DNA of 64,000 bases from Shewanella sp. AS1 (GCF_021412565.1 NZ_JAKCLJ010000003.1:124001-188000); one strand, 5' to 3'. Shown: positions 47,550-57,036, numbered from the stretch's first letter. A program made the numbers and translations. Notes: generated from the sequence alone by a model not told the origin.

Positions 47550-49598
47550 TTAGATTGAGTACTTGATGTTGAAGGACACATAATCCTTGTCTGACATCTG
47601 ATTGGTTGTACCAACACCACCGAAGAAAGCGTTATAGGAAATATCGGCAGCCCAGCGGCTCTGATAGTCGAAGTTAATCCCTAGCGCGAGCGACTTTTTG
47701 CCTTCGGTGAACAGGAACATAGGATCTGGAGTTATCCCTTTCACGTCGTGGGAGAAGATCATCCTTGGCGACATGTTGACCCCGGCAAACAGGTTGTTGT
47801 AATCGGCCTTAGCCACTAAACGGTAACCCCAGGCGAAATCGGTCGGGAAAGGATTGGTTTCTACCCCGTTGTGGATACCCTGAATAATCCCAGGCATATT
47901 GGGATTTCCGCCGGAGCGAGAAGTACCAGGACCGTTTAAGCGCAGCTCATCAAAACCGGGCATATCGTGGATCCACACCCCGCCCACTTCGGCCAACATG
48001 GTCAGATTGCTCATCCCCAAAGTAGGGCCAAACAGGTGCGTCAGCGTAAACTGCGCCTGAGTGGTATCGAGGCGAATAAAGCCTTCTGCAGCGTCACCCG
48101 AGCCAATGCCTTGCACCTGAGAAATACCATCAAGATCCGGACGCAGACCCGCATTAGCCAGTTGCTGCGGCATAGCGGCAAAGAGCAATTCCACATCATC
48201 TATCTGCAGCGGCTCATCCTGACGGTGAGCAACTTCACCAGCAACTGATGTATCACCTATTAAGGTATTAAAACTAAAGCCGTAAAGCTTAATATCTTCA
48301 GGGTATTCGATCTGCGCCTTAGAGAAGGTTTGCAAACCAAGTAAGATTTCCCTGTCTATGCTGCCACCTGTCGCGCCCAGCATGCCTAATGTCGCTAGGT
48401 CATTACCAATCGCTTGAGCGGTAAAGTTAGATGCCGTACCGCTGATCAAGGGGCGGCGACTGTGGTAATTCATGTAATACAGGCCAAACTCGGTTTCACC
48501 CAGTTCAGGGGCATAATAGGCCAACTTCAAACCATATTGGCCCGAATTGCTGGCACTGGCCTGATCCTGAATTAGCGTCACTTTGGTCGGGTAAGCCAGC
48601 GCCAGCGAACCTAAGGTTGCCGCATCCACCTGACCCGAAGCCACCATAGCCGCTAAGGTTTGATATTCAGAGATAAGGAAGTCCAGATTGATATCTGGGT
48701 TAGCATTAAAACCTAACTGAGCATTTTGTGCATAACCGCCATAACCGGCAAAATCGTTACTGGAGAAATAGGAGCCTGGCGTGGGTACCCAGATAGGTTC
48801 CCAGTCATATTGATAGAAGGCTTCCATCGACAGAGACTCAGTGATCCCCAATGATGCCCACACCATACCCTGAGGTCTAAAGGCTTCTTTTAGCTCGGCG
48901 CCCGGTGCATTAAGAATGTTGAGGTCAACTGGGTTAATAACCCCTATCCCGTGGGGAATCAGTGTGCTCTCCCCCCAGGAAACCACCTGATTACCCACTC
49001 GAATGGTCAGCGGATTAGCACCATCATTAAAGTCGAAATTAGCATAAACAAAGGCATCGAGCAGGCGCACATCTTTACACTGTACTTTTGAGGCATCCGA
49101 GTCATCACAGGGATCATACTCTTTGCCTGTGATCGGATCGCTATAACCATAACTGCCGTTATTAGCCTTCTGATCATAGAAATACATGCCGCGGGCAAAT
49201 AGACCGTAGTTGTTGTAACTCAGGGATAACTCATGCAGGCCTTTAAAGACCATAGAGGTAATATCCCCTTTTGAATACAGCAGGTTACTTAAGTCGCCGT
49301 TGCTGGAATAAGATCCAGACTGAGCCCAGATCTGGGTCGATGTGTATTTGGTATTGCCAAAGGCTGAATAGTTAGACCAATCGAAGCGTGGATGATTAAC
49401 TTTCCCTATCTGATCATCCCAGTTGCGCTCTTCAACACGCCAGCTGGCACCGGCACTGAATGTTGAATCGAACGAACCTTGCACATCACCCCAATCAAAT
49501 GACACGGCATTGGCCGTTGTAGTGGTTCCAACATTCAACGCAGCAACGATCCCCAAAGCTAGCGCTGACTTATTAAAGCCATTTCTTAGGTTTTTCAT
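47550..49598 (-). CDS. DUF1302 family outer-membrane protein
   Basis: A 682-residue protein with a signal peptide (about residues 1-31, ending ANA). The mature part has alternating strands and aromatic girdles (SFSAGASWRVEERNWDDQIG, GFSFNTLIGDTSVAGEVAHR). The final segment, DYVSFNIKYSI, is a hydrophobic/aromatic strand like the last strand of a beta-barrel. It is the first gene of the operon. The family is recognised by name, but no substrate is known. CGGAGAAG precedes the start. Confidence 0.88.
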   Translation of the reverse strand: MKNLRNGFNKSALALGIVAALNVGTTTTANAVSFDWGDVQGSFDSTFSAGASWRVEERNWDDQIGKVNHPRFDWSNYSAFGNTKYTSTQIWAQSGSYSSNGDLSNLLYSKGDITSMVFKGLHELSLSYNNYGLFARGMYFYDQKANNGSYGYSDPITGKEYDPCDDSDASKVQCKDVRLLDAFVYANFDFNDGANPLTIRVGNQVVSWGESTLIPHGIGVINPVDLNILNAPGAELKEAFRPQGMVWASLGITESLSMEAFYQYDWEPIWVPTPGSYFSSNDFAGYGGYAQNAQLGFNANPDINLDFLISEYQTLAAMVASGQVDAATLGSLALAYPTKVTLIQDQASASNSGQYGLKLAYYAPELGETEFGLYYMNYHSRRPLISGTASNFTAQAIGNDLATLGMLGATGGSIDREILLGLQTFSKAQIEYPEDIKLYGFSFNTLIGDTSVAGEVAHRQDEPLQIDDVELLFAAMPQQLANAGLRPDLDGISQVQGIGSGDAAEGFIRLDTTQAQFTLTHLFGPTLGMSNLTMLAEVGGVWIHDMPGFDELRLNGPGTSRSGGNPNMPGIIQGIHNGVETNPFPTDFAWGYRLVAKADYNNLFAGVNMSPRMIFSHDVKGITPDPMFLFTEGKKSLALGINFDYQSRWAADISYNAFFGGVGTTNQMSDKDYVSFNIKYSI

Positions 49599-49647
49599 TT
49601 TAGATCTTCTCCGTAACCTGCGGATTCTTTGTTATAGGAATAGCGGC

Positions 49648-49660
49648 TAACATCTTGTTA
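49648..49660. promoter_or_regulatory. Operator-like inverted repeat, copy 1, upstream of DUF1302
   Basis: TAACATCTTGTTA is the core of a 6-bp inverted repeat (GCTAAC/GTTAGC) with a 5-base centre. It is about 50 bases before the start codon. Confidence 0.45.
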
Positions 49661-49669
49661 GCGTACAGG

Positions 49670-49683
49670 TAACATCATTGTTA
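49670..49683. promoter_or_regulatory. Operator-like inverted repeat, copy 2, upstream of DUF1302
   Basis: TAACATCATTGTTA is the core of GTAAC/GTTAC and is nearly the same sequence as copy 1, about 23 bases further upstream. Confidence 0.45.
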
Positions 49684-49684
49684 C

Positions 49685-49998
49685 AGTATTTATGATAGAT
49701 GAGCAAGACGAATTAAAAGAAAATTACCTTGTTATTTGGATACTTAACTCCAAATTGCATCGCTTTTTCAAACAGGTGATTTAAATTAAAGGGTAAACAG
49801 AGAGGCTATAGCAGTAGAATAAATAAAAAAGTAATAATAAACAGTTGATTACCTAATGTTCTACGCTTTGAATAACTTCGAGTCAAACGATCACTCGTTT
49901 GAAGTATTAACTCTAAACTTAATGTTTCAATTTATCCCAATTCACTATCTTTATTTCAAATAGCATCCGAACAGTAAAATGAAGTGAGATCCCAAAGA
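49685..49998. other. AT-rich gap before the DUF2835 gene
   Basis: No gene, hairpin terminator or RNA is evident. It probably holds the upstream part of the DUF1302 promoter region. Confidence 0.35.
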
Positions 49999-50229
49999 TT
50001 AACTTAAGCGAGTCAAACAATGAAACTGCCCATTGGAGTCCAGCTCTAATCTGAACTGGCCCGATAAACCAGCGGATGTTAAGAAAGGCCGAAAGTGACG
50101 AGCGTTGATCCACAGGGTCTTTCCCCCCTGCTCTCTTACCTCTACTTTATCTGCATGACATTGATAATAAGGTAAAAAATCTTGATAGCTTATGTTTAAA
50201 TAAAAAATAAAAACCATCTTGCTCAACAT
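49999..50229 (-). CDS. DUF2835 family protein
   Basis: A 76-residue protein. The phrases FYLNISYQDFLPYYQ, INARHFRPFLT and LSGQFRLELDSNGQF are typical of DUF2835, a small widespread gammaproteobacterial family of unknown function. No signal peptide or membrane segment is visible, so it is probably cytoplasmic. It lies downstream of pepN on the same strand. The ATG at 50229 lacks a clear Shine-Dalgarno, and a second ATG at residue 5 is possible. Confidence 0.8.
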   Translation of the reverse strand: MLSKMVFIFYLNISYQDFLPYYQCHADKVEVREQGGKTLWINARHFRPFLTSAGLSGQFRLELDSNGQFHCLTRLS

Positions 50230-50274
50230 TAGGACGAAGGGAATCGCATCGCCGCGGTAAAAGTGAAGTGCGAT

Positions 50275-50335
50275 GCGCCGGGCTACTTAACCCGGCGCTC
50301 AGCTGTAATACTGCCCTGCCTGTTGAGTCAGGGCT
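50275..50335. other. Two GC-rich hairpins between pepN and the DUF2835 gene
   Basis: A perfect 8-bp stem GCGCCGGG/CCCGGCGC with an 8-base loop (50275-50298), and a 6-bp stem GCCCTG/CAGGGC (50314-50335). Neither has a T-run on the minus strand, so they may be Rho-independent-like pauses, attenuators or mRNA-stabilising elements. Confidence 0.4.
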
Positions 50336-50361
50336 TATTGGTTAGGCCAGCGCTAAATCAG

Positions 50362-52923
50362 TTAAGCTAGCGCTTTAGTCACCTTCTCATACAGATCTTT
50401 AGACAAGTCAGGCAGACTCAAAATCTCAGTCAGGCACGCTCTCATCAAGGCCTGACGTTCGGCATCGAACTTCTTAAATTGGATCAAAGGCGTGATAATT
50501 CTGGCCGCAACCTGAGGATTACGCTGGTTAAGCTCAATGATCGCCTCAGTCAGCAACTGATAGCCACTGCCATCAATGCAATGGAACACGCAGGTATTTA
50601 ACGCAGCAAACATACCAAACAAGGAGCGAACACGGTTAGGGTTGCCATAACTGAAGGCACTATGCTCAGTTAAGGTGCGGATTGCCGCAACCCTGTCATC
50701 ACCCGGACAAGTCGCCTCAAGACCCAGCCATTTATCCATCACCAATGGTGTGGATGACCAGCGCTGCTGGAAATCGGCAAGCAATGTCTCTCGCAGATCA
50801 CTCGCCTCGCCATTAAGCGCGCTCAATGCCCCAAGACTGTCGGTCATGTTCTGTGCCTGTTTATACTGAGTTTCGGCAAAGGATTGATACTCATCGGACA
50901 CTTTAAGCAGCAGAGCCAAACAAACATTCTTCAGTGCCCTCGCCGCAGGTGTGTCTATGGCTAACAATTGGCGATAACGAACGGCCAACTCATCTTCGCA
51001 ATCACAGGCGAGCGTCTCCACCACATAGTTTCTGGCGCAGATAAGCGCATCGAGATCCACACTATCCACCTGCTCGACTAAGGTTGCTACACTGGGGAAA
51101 CGTAAAATTTCCGCCAGCAGCTCACCATCAAGATTTTCATCCAGCAGTAAACCTCTTACCGCATCACAAAGGCGCGGATCCAGATACATGCTGCTGTGCT
51201 CACCCATATTCGCCACATTGTGCCAAACGGCCTGGCTAAACAGGGTCTGCATCGCCTCCCATTTAGCGACTTCGCTGGAGGCAAAACGGATCAGATGCAA
51301 CAACTGCTCTACTGAGTATTCGAAGCTCAGTTTCACCGGCGCCGAGAAATTCTGTAGCAAGGAGGGAACGGGTTTGGCCTCGATATCGTCGAAACTGAAA
51401 CTCTGCTCAGGCTGAGTGACATCCAGCACTTTAGTCAGTAGCACTCGACCATCGGCGCCTAACAGCTCAATATCGAAAGGGATATGCAGCGGCAGCTTCT
51501 GTGCTTGTTCGGCGGTGGGTAAGGTTTGCTGACTGATGTGCAAACGGTATTGTTTGCTCTTTGCGTCATACTCTTCTTGAACCGCGACCAGAGGCGTGCC
51601 CGACTGACTGTACCAGCGTCTGAACTGAGTAAGATCCACGCCACTGGCATCTTCCATGGCGGCGACAAAATCATCGCAGGTCACGGCCTGACCATCATGG
51701 CGCTCAAAGTAGCATTTCATTCCTTGCTGGAAGGCTGACTCACCGAGCAGGGTATGCATCATGCGGATCACTTCAGCGCCCTTGTTATACACAGTCACTG
51801 TATAGAAGTTATTCATTTCTATCACTGACTCGGGACGAATCGCATGGGCCATCGGGCCGCTATCTTCTGCAAATTGCTGATTTTTCATGACCTTGATTGC
51901 CTGAATGCGATTTACAGCACGGGAACCCACATCCGAGCTGAACTCCTGATCGCGAAATACCGTCAGCCCCTCTTTGAGGCTGAGCTGGAACCAGTCACGG
52001 CAGGTCACTCTGTTGCCCGTCCAGTTATGGAAATACTCATGGCCCACCACAGATTCGATGCCGTGGTAATCTTCATCCGTTGCCGACTCAGTATCGGCGA
52101 GCACAAATTTCGTATTGAAGATATTTAACCCCTTGTTTTCCATCGCTCCCATATTGAAGAAATCGACCGCCACTATCATATAGATATCGAGATCGTACTC
52201 GAGGTCAAAACGGCTCTCATCCCAAGCCATGGATTTTTTCAATGATGCCATAGCATGGTGTGCCTTATTTAAGTTGCCCTTATCGACAAACACCTGCAGC
52301 GCGACGTCCCGGCCACTCTGAGTGATAAAATTGTCTTCGAGCAGATCAAAATCGCCGGCCACAAGGGCAAACAGGTAAGCAGGCTTGGGAAAAGGATCTT
52401 GCCAGCACACATAATGGCGGCCATCGTCCAGATCGCCCGCATCCACTTTATTACCATTGCTCAGCAGATAAGGGAAAGCGGCTTTGTCGGCGCTGATGCG
52501 CACATCATAGATTGCCAGTACATCTGGCCTATCGAGAAAATAGGTGATGCGCCTAAAGCCCTCTGCCTCGCACTGGGTACAATAGGCGCCATCTGACATA
52601 TATAAACCTTCAAGCGCGCTGTTCGCCTCGGGATCTAAGTGAGTCACTATCTTAAGTTCAAAGGCCTCACCGACCCCTTTAAGGCTTAGCTGGCCTTCGC
52701 TCAAACTGTAATCGAAAGGCAATCCATCGACTGACAGTGTGATAAGTTTCAAGGCCTCTCCATCGAGCACGAATTCTCTGGCATCAGGATTGAGACGTTT
52801 GACCTGACTCACGGCCGTCACTCTCGTCTGAGGGCCGGCCAATTCCACATCGAGGCTGACATGGGTAATAGTAAAATCGGGGCTCTGGTAATCTTTTAAA
52901 TATTTTGCCTGAACTTGTGTCAT
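50362..52923 (-). CDS. pepN: Aminopeptidase N
   Basis: An 853-residue M1 zinc metallopeptidase that removes N-terminal residues from peptides in the cytoplasm. The substrate-binding GAMENKGLN motif lies near residue 250. The HExxH zinc site is VVGHEYFHNWTGN near residue 285, with the third ligand Glu in LKEGLTVFRDQEF. The start was set at 52923 rather than a GTG one codon earlier, because AGAGGAA is correctly placed and E. coli PepN begins MTQQPQAKY. It lies downstream of prc behind a terminator. Confidence 0.97.
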   Translation of the reverse strand: MTQVQAKYLKDYQSPDFTITHVSLDVELAGPQTRVTAVSQVKRLNPDAREFVLDGEALKLITLSVDGLPFDYSLSEGQLSLKGVGEAFELKIVTHLDPEANSALEGLYMSDGAYCTQCEAEGFRRITYFLDRPDVLAIYDVRISADKAAFPYLLSNGNKVDAGDLDDGRHYVCWQDPFPKPAYLFALVAGDFDLLEDNFITQSGRDVALQVFVDKGNLNKAHHAMASLKKSMAWDESRFDLEYDLDIYMIVAVDFFNMGAMENKGLNIFNTKFVLADTESATDEDYHGIESVVGHEYFHNWTGNRVTCRDWFQLSLKEGLTVFRDQEFSSDVGSRAVNRIQAIKVMKNQQFAEDSGPMAHAIRPESVIEMNNFYTVTVYNKGAEVIRMMHTLLGESAFQQGMKCYFERHDGQAVTCDDFVAAMEDASGVDLTQFRRWYSQSGTPLVAVQEEYDAKSKQYRLHISQQTLPTAEQAQKLPLHIPFDIELLGADGRVLLTKVLDVTQPEQSFSFDDIEAKPVPSLLQNFSAPVKLSFEYSVEQLLHLIRFASSEVAKWEAMQTLFSQAVWHNVANMGEHSSMYLDPRLCDAVRGLLLDENLDGELLAEILRFPSVATLVEQVDSVDLDALICARNYVVETLACDCEDELAVRYRQLLAIDTPAARALKNVCLALLLKVSDEYQSFAETQYKQAQNMTDSLGALSALNGEASDLRETLLADFQQRWSSTPLVMDKWLGLEATCPGDDRVAAIRTLTEHSAFSYGNPNRVRSLFGMFAALNTCVFHCIDGSGYQLLTEAIIELNQRNPQVAARIITPLIQFKKFDAERQALMRACLTEILSLPDLSKDLYEKVTKALA

Positions 52924-52952
52924 CACAGTTCCTCTTACATGTAGATATCGAT

Positions 52953-52985
52953 ATAAAAAAACGCGCCTGCAGCGCGTTTTTTATT
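52953..52985. terminator. Terminator of prc
   Basis: An AAAACGCGCC/GGCGCGTTTT-type stem around CTGCAG, with T-runs in both directions. On the minus strand it ends the prc transcript before pepN. Confidence 0.88.
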
Positions 52986-52997
52986 ACAGCATTATGA

Positions 52998-55043
52998 TTA
53001 GTTCGCCTGATTTTTGGCCACTTTATCCATATCGGCCATATCTAAGGTGATATAAACAGTTTCATCGAGGAAAGCATCCGGTGCTTTCACATCGTCCTCG
53101 GCATCATCTAAGCTCTTGATTGGCTTTAGCCCTTCAACGCTTCGACGTTCGTTAAGACGAGTTAACTGCTTGGTGTCACTCTTCTCACGCTCGGCGATAC
53201 GTTCGCTTTCAACCAGAGAGACACTCTTATCCTTATGGCTCTTCTTAAACTCAGCGATATCCTGCGCAAGATAACCAAACTCCACATCCTGCTTAATACG
53301 CTGCTGGTGACGACTATCCAAGGTTGAGATCATGCTTGGTGTAATATCCTTCAGCGTGCTGTATTTAGCCACAGGCACCTGATCCCAAGGCAGCGCGTTT
53401 TCCTGCTCAGACTCACCATACTCACCAGGCTCTAAGGCACTGGGGAAAGCGATATCAGGCGTTACCCCTTTAAGCTGGGTACTGCCGCCATTGATACGAT
53501 AAAACTTAGCGATTGTGTACTGAACATGACCAATAGGATGCTCGTACATATCATAGATACGGCCTAGGCCCTTATGCTGCTGGACAGTCCCCTTACCAAA
53601 GGTTGACTCACCCACAATAAGGGCGCGGTCATAATCCTGCAGCGCCGCGGCAAAAATTTCAGAAGCCGAAGCGCTGTAGCGGTCGACCATCACTGTCAGC
53701 GGACCATCGTAATAGACCTTACCGTCGTTATCACGGTTTTGCGAGACTCGGCCATTGGCATCACGGATCTGCACTACTGGCCCCTGAGTAATAAACAGGC
53801 CGGTCAACAGGGTCGCTTCGGTTAAGGCACCACCGCCGTTACCGCGAAGATCGATCACCACACCTTCAACCTTAGCTTCGTTCAGTTTTGCCAGCTCTTT
53901 AGACACATCCTGAGACAGATTCATGTAAAAGCCGGGGATCTTAATCACACCGACCTTACGCCCAGCGTATTCGCCCGTCTTAGGTTCAATGACTTCAGAT
54001 GTCGCCGCTCTGTCTTCGAGGCGGATCTTGTCACGCACTATGGTGACTTCAAAAGGTTTCGCCGCTGAGCCGCCTTTATTGGGCAGCACCTGCAGTATCA
54101 CTTTGCTGCCTTTAGGGCCTTTGATCAGCTCAACCACATCGTCCAGACGCCAGCCGATCACATCGACTATCTCTTCGCCTTCCTGTCCCACACCGACAAT
54201 GCGGTCTTCCGGTGACAGCTTCTCACTATTGGCCGCAGGGCCGCCGACCACAAGACTCTTGATCACTGTGTAATCTTCGTCCATCTGCAACACGGCGCCA
54301 ATCCCTTCTAAACTCAGGTTCATCTCCATCTGGAAACGCTCAGCATTGCGCGGCGACAGGTAGCTGGTATGGGGCTCGACCGTATGGGAGAAGGCGTTCA
54401 TCACACCCTGGAACACATCTTCGCTCTTAGTCTGGCTCAGACGTTTAATGGCGTTGTTGTAACGCTTATCGAGGATATCTACTATCTCTTTCCAGTTTTT
54501 ACCTGTGAGCTTTAAGTTAAGGGCATCGTATTTAACCCTTTGACGCCATAGCTCATCGAGCTCGGCTTCATCTTTAGGCCAGGCAGCATCTTCTCGGTCA
54601 AACTGATAATTGTCACCAGGAGCATTGAAATCAAATTCTTTATCAAGCAGTTGCAGCGCATAGGCGAAACGCTCATAGCGACGTTTCTCGACTAAGTCGT
54701 ACATCTTATACGCCGCGTCCAGATCGCCACTTTGCAGCATGTCATCGAACTGAGTGGAATACGCCTTGAAGCTGTCAACATCACTTTGAGTCAATACATT
54801 GCGGCGGTAATCGAGTTGCTTGAGAAAGCGATCAAATACCCTGACAGAGAAGGCGTCATCGAGATCGAATCTATGATAGTGGGCGCGAGTGAACAGAGCC
54901 GTCACTCGCTTGCTGGCCACTTTATGTTGTGGCTCCTGTGTCAGTGAGGGTAACTCGCTGGATGGAATGGTAGGCGTCAATGCCCAAGCCGAGAATCCTA
55001 CAAAAATGCTGGCAACGGAAGCGGCCAGAGTTAGTTTTCGCAT
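52998..55043 (-). CDS. prc: Tail-specific periplasmic protease Prc (Tsp)
   Basis: A 681-residue S41A protease with a signal peptide (ending SAWA). A PDZ domain lies near residues 240-320 (LSLEGIGAVLQMDEDYTVIK, GPKGSKVILQVLPN). The catalytic core has DLRGNGGGAL, DRYSASASEIFAAALQDY with the nucleophile Ser, and GESTFGKGTVQ with the Lys base. A helical C-terminal domain follows. Prc trims proteins with nonpolar C termini and, in E. coli, turns over the murein hydrolase MepS. It is 30 bases after proQ, as in E. coli. Confidence 0.97.
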   Translation of the reverse strand: MRKLTLAASVASIFVGFSAWALTPTIPSSELPSLTQEPQHKVASKRVTALFTRAHYHRFDLDDAFSVRVFDRFLKQLDYRRNVLTQSDVDSFKAYSTQFDDMLQSGDLDAAYKMYDLVEKRRYERFAYALQLLDKEFDFNAPGDNYQFDREDAAWPKDEAELDELWRQRVKYDALNLKLTGKNWKEIVDILDKRYNNAIKRLSQTKSEDVFQGVMNAFSHTVEPHTSYLSPRNAERFQMEMNLSLEGIGAVLQMDEDYTVIKSLVVGGPAANSEKLSPEDRIVGVGQEGEEIVDVIGWRLDDVVELIKGPKGSKVILQVLPNKGGSAAKPFEVTIVRDKIRLEDRAATSEVIEPKTGEYAGRKVGVIKIPGFYMNLSQDVSKELAKLNEAKVEGVVIDLRGNGGGALTEATLLTGLFITQGPVVQIRDANGRVSQNRDNDGKVYYDGPLTVMVDRYSASASEIFAAALQDYDRALIVGESTFGKGTVQQHKGLGRIYDMYEHPIGHVQYTIAKFYRINGGSTQLKGVTPDIAFPSALEPGEYGESEQENALPWDQVPVAKYSTLKDITPSMISTLDSRHQQRIKQDVEFGYLAQDIAEFKKSHKDKSVSLVESERIAEREKSDTKQLTRLNERRSVEGLKPIKSLDDAEDDVKAPDAFLDETVYITLDMADMDKVAKNQAN

Positions 55044-55073
55044 CTACAAGTTACTCCTTTGACATTGAGACAG

Positions 55074-55712
55074 TTATAGCAGGATATGTTCTGCCTTTAC
55101 TTTTACAGTCAATCCTGAATCTAACTGAACTTGTACATCTTCTTTCTTGATGTCCAATACCACACCCGAAACAGGCGATTTACCTAGTTTGACACTGACA
55201 CGTTGATTTGGTTTCAAATCATCAAGTGCCGCGGGAGCCAACTGCTCGACAACCACTTCAGGCTTTGCCGCTTTAGGTGCTGCAGGCTTACGTTTGGTCG
55301 CTAATTTCTTAAACGGTTTTTTCTCTGCCTTAGCAGCGCCGTCTGGCTTCTTCGCCGCGACTTTAGCCATACGTTTGGCTTTCGCCTTTTCCTGACTCTC
55401 TTTTAGTGTAGCTTGTGCATGCTCTACATGCTCCTGCTCTAACTCACCACACTCATTGCCATCAAGATCGACACGCTGTACGCCTACCTTGATCCCTTTA
55501 AGGTAACGCCAGCTGCTGGTATAACGACGTAGCGCGATTCTTAATTGAGTTTTACTGACTTTAGAATCATCAGCTAACCTTTCAGCCAAGTCCTGAAACA
55601 ATCCAATCTTTAGCGGTTTAGTTTCACCTTCAGCGATAAAGCACAAAGGAAATGTTTCATATAAATACGCAAGAATTGCGTTGGTGTCGGTCAACTTGTC
55701 TGTTGATTCCAT
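55074..55712 (-). CDS. proQ: RNA chaperone ProQ
   Basis: A 212-residue RNA-binding protein. The N-terminal FinO domain (residues 1-115: [33 protein letters not shown]) binds structured 3' ends. A Lys/Ala-rich linker spans residues 115-165. The C-terminal Tudor-like domain ([17 protein letters not shown]) completes it. The start at 55712 gives [14 protein letters not shown]; two ATG codons lie in a row and GGAAG fits the second. It is upstream of prc, an arrangement conserved across gammaproteobacteria. Confidence 0.95.
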   Translation of the reverse strand: MESTDKLTDTNAILAYLYETFPLCFIAEGETKPLKIGLFQDLAERLADDSKVSKTQLRIALRRYTSSWRYLKGIKVGVQRVDLDGNECGELEQEHVEHAQATLKESQEKAKAKRMAKVAAKKPDGAAKAEKKPFKKLATKRKPAAPKAAKPEVVVEQLAPAALDDLKPNQRVSVKLGKSPVSGVVLDIKKEDVQVQLDSGLTVKVKAEHILL

Positions 55713-55870
55713 CATTACTTCCACAGTTTAAAAGGGACAATCGCCTCACTCTTCAATAGTAGGCGTGTCGTTCAAATTTGTCAGTTTAACCCTATTAAAC
55801 GACTGTTTCTGTTATGAGAAACGGTCCATAGTCAGGTTAATCCAACCTACCTTAACAATTACATTTAACA

Positions 55871-55914
55871 AACGCCAAGTATTCATTTCAACTAATGAAA
55901 TGTAACTAAGCGTT
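55871..55914. promoter_or_regulatory. Nested inverted repeat upstream of proQ
   Basis: The inner arm CATTTCA/TGAAATG has a 5-base loop, flanked by the outer arm AACGC/GCGTT. It has no T-run in the yebR direction beyond five bases. It may be an operator or a weak terminator of yebR. Confidence 0.35.
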
Positions 55915-55990
55915 TTTAGCTTTTCAAGCGGTCTATTATAAGCGTGCCGGCGACATTTGCGACTACCAATTATGCAAAATTGGTCGTAGT

Positions 55991-56449
55991 TTAATCAAAT
56001 AGCGTGCTTTCTAAGGTTTTAATAACCGACTCCAGGCCAATTTGATCGGCCGCACTGAATCTGTCAAATAACGGACTGTCGATATCGAGCACGGCAATCA
56101 CCTCGCCGTTACGACGCATCGGGATCACGATTTCAGAATTACTGGCGCTGTCGCAGGCGATATGCCCCTCAAATTGATGCACATCGGCAACCCTTTGGGT
56201 GCTGTTAGTTTGCGCTGCCGTGCCACAGACCCCCTTCCCCATAGGAATACGGGTACAGGCGACTTTTCCCTGGAAAGGACCGAGGATCAACTGCTCATCT
56301 TCTCGCAGATAGAAACCAACCCAGTTGAGATCGTGAAGATGCTCATTAAGGAGTGCTGAAAAGTTAGCCATTGCTGAAATCAGGTTATCTTCACCTGCAA
56401 ACAAGGCCTCAGTCTGGCGTGCTAAAGTGTCGTAACACACAGAGGTCAT
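55991..56449 (-). CDS. msrC: Free methionine-(R)-sulfoxide reductase (YebR/MsrC, GAF domain)
   Basis: A 152-residue single GAF domain. The catalytic cysteines are visible: GKVACTRIPMGKGVCGTAA holds two, and HIACDSASNSEIVIP holds the third. The enzyme reduces free (not protein-bound) methionine R-sulfoxide in the cytoplasm. It begins 14 bases after the yebG stop, so the two genes should be transcribed together from the LexA-controlled promoter. Confidence 0.93.
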   Translation of the reverse strand: MTSVCYDTLARQTEALFAGEDNLISAMANFSALLNEHLHDLNWVGFYLREDEQLILGPFQGKVACTRIPMGKGVCGTAAQTNSTQRVADVHQFEGHIACDSASNSEIVIPMRRNGEVIAVLDIDSPLFDRFSAADQIGLESVIKTLESTLFD

Positions 56450-56463
56450 ATCGTTATTAATCC

Positions 56464-56739
56464 TTACTCTTTTACTTCTGTTTTCTTAGGTGCTTTTTTT
56501 ACCGGTTTCACCGCGCCCCCTTTGAGTAGCCCCACCAGCTGATCTCTATGTTCAGCCAGGTAGAAACTGAGTTTCTCGCTTATTGTATCATCAAGTTCCA
56601 GCTCTGCCTGTGCTAAAAATGGAAGAAGATTGTCCGCAATGTCTAGCATCTTATCGTAGGCATCTGCCTCCTTCTTAGATGTGAAAGTCATCTTTTCAAC
56701 CCCTTCTCTGACGACGACAAATTTTGTTATTACTGCCAT
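56464..56739 (-). CDS. yebG: DNA damage-inducible protein YebG
   Basis: A 91-residue member of the YebG family. Matches to E. coli YebG are FVVVREGVEKMTFTSKKEADAYDKML and the following LSFYLAEHRDQLVGLLKGG. A Lys-rich C-terminal tail (VKPVKKAPKKTEVKE) follows. The function is unknown; the E. coli gene is SOS induced. The start at 56739 (MAVITKFVVV) was preferred over a frame four codons longer because GAGGGTGG is 4-5 bases upstream. A perfect LexA box lies 13 bases upstream of the ATG. Confidence 0.92.
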   Translation of the reverse strand: MAVITKFVVVREGVEKMTFTSKKEADAYDKMLDIADNLLPFLAQAELELDDTISEKLSFYLAEHRDQLVGLLKGGAVKPVKKAPKKTEVKE

Positions 56740-56752
56740 GTCCACCCTCATA

Positions 56753-56768
56753 CTGTTTTTTTATACAG
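56753..56768. promoter_or_regulatory. LexA box (SOS operator) of yebG
   Basis: CTGTTTTTTTATACAG is a perfect CTGT-N8-ACAG. With the flanking TA and TT it reads as the SOS consensus. It overlaps the probable promoter of yebG-yebR. Confidence 0.88.
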
Positions 56769-57036
56769 TTATAGAATCGCACAAAGTTAACTTCTTATGC
56801 AAGTGTTCAAAATTATCTGATAGTATCTTGTGCTATAACCTAGTTAAGTACTTCAATCTTAGTGATCTTCTTTCAGGAACAAAGGTTTCTTAGGGAAGTT
56901 ACTACACTAAAATAACGATACAGAAACAGATAGCGGCGCACAGTGTAATAGGTTTGTAATAAAGCCTTTATGGTTTACATCAATAAAGTGCACTTTTTAT
57001 AACCCGCTAACACGATAGGAAGATTCCCAAGCCATT
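56769..57036. other. Divergent gap between yebG and letA1
   Basis: It holds the two promoters of the divergent genes. No further gene is visible. Confidence 0.35.

Noticed and set aside
49919..50113. A 64-codon minus-strand frame
   Set aside because: It overlaps the DUF2835 gene in another frame and has no family resemblance.
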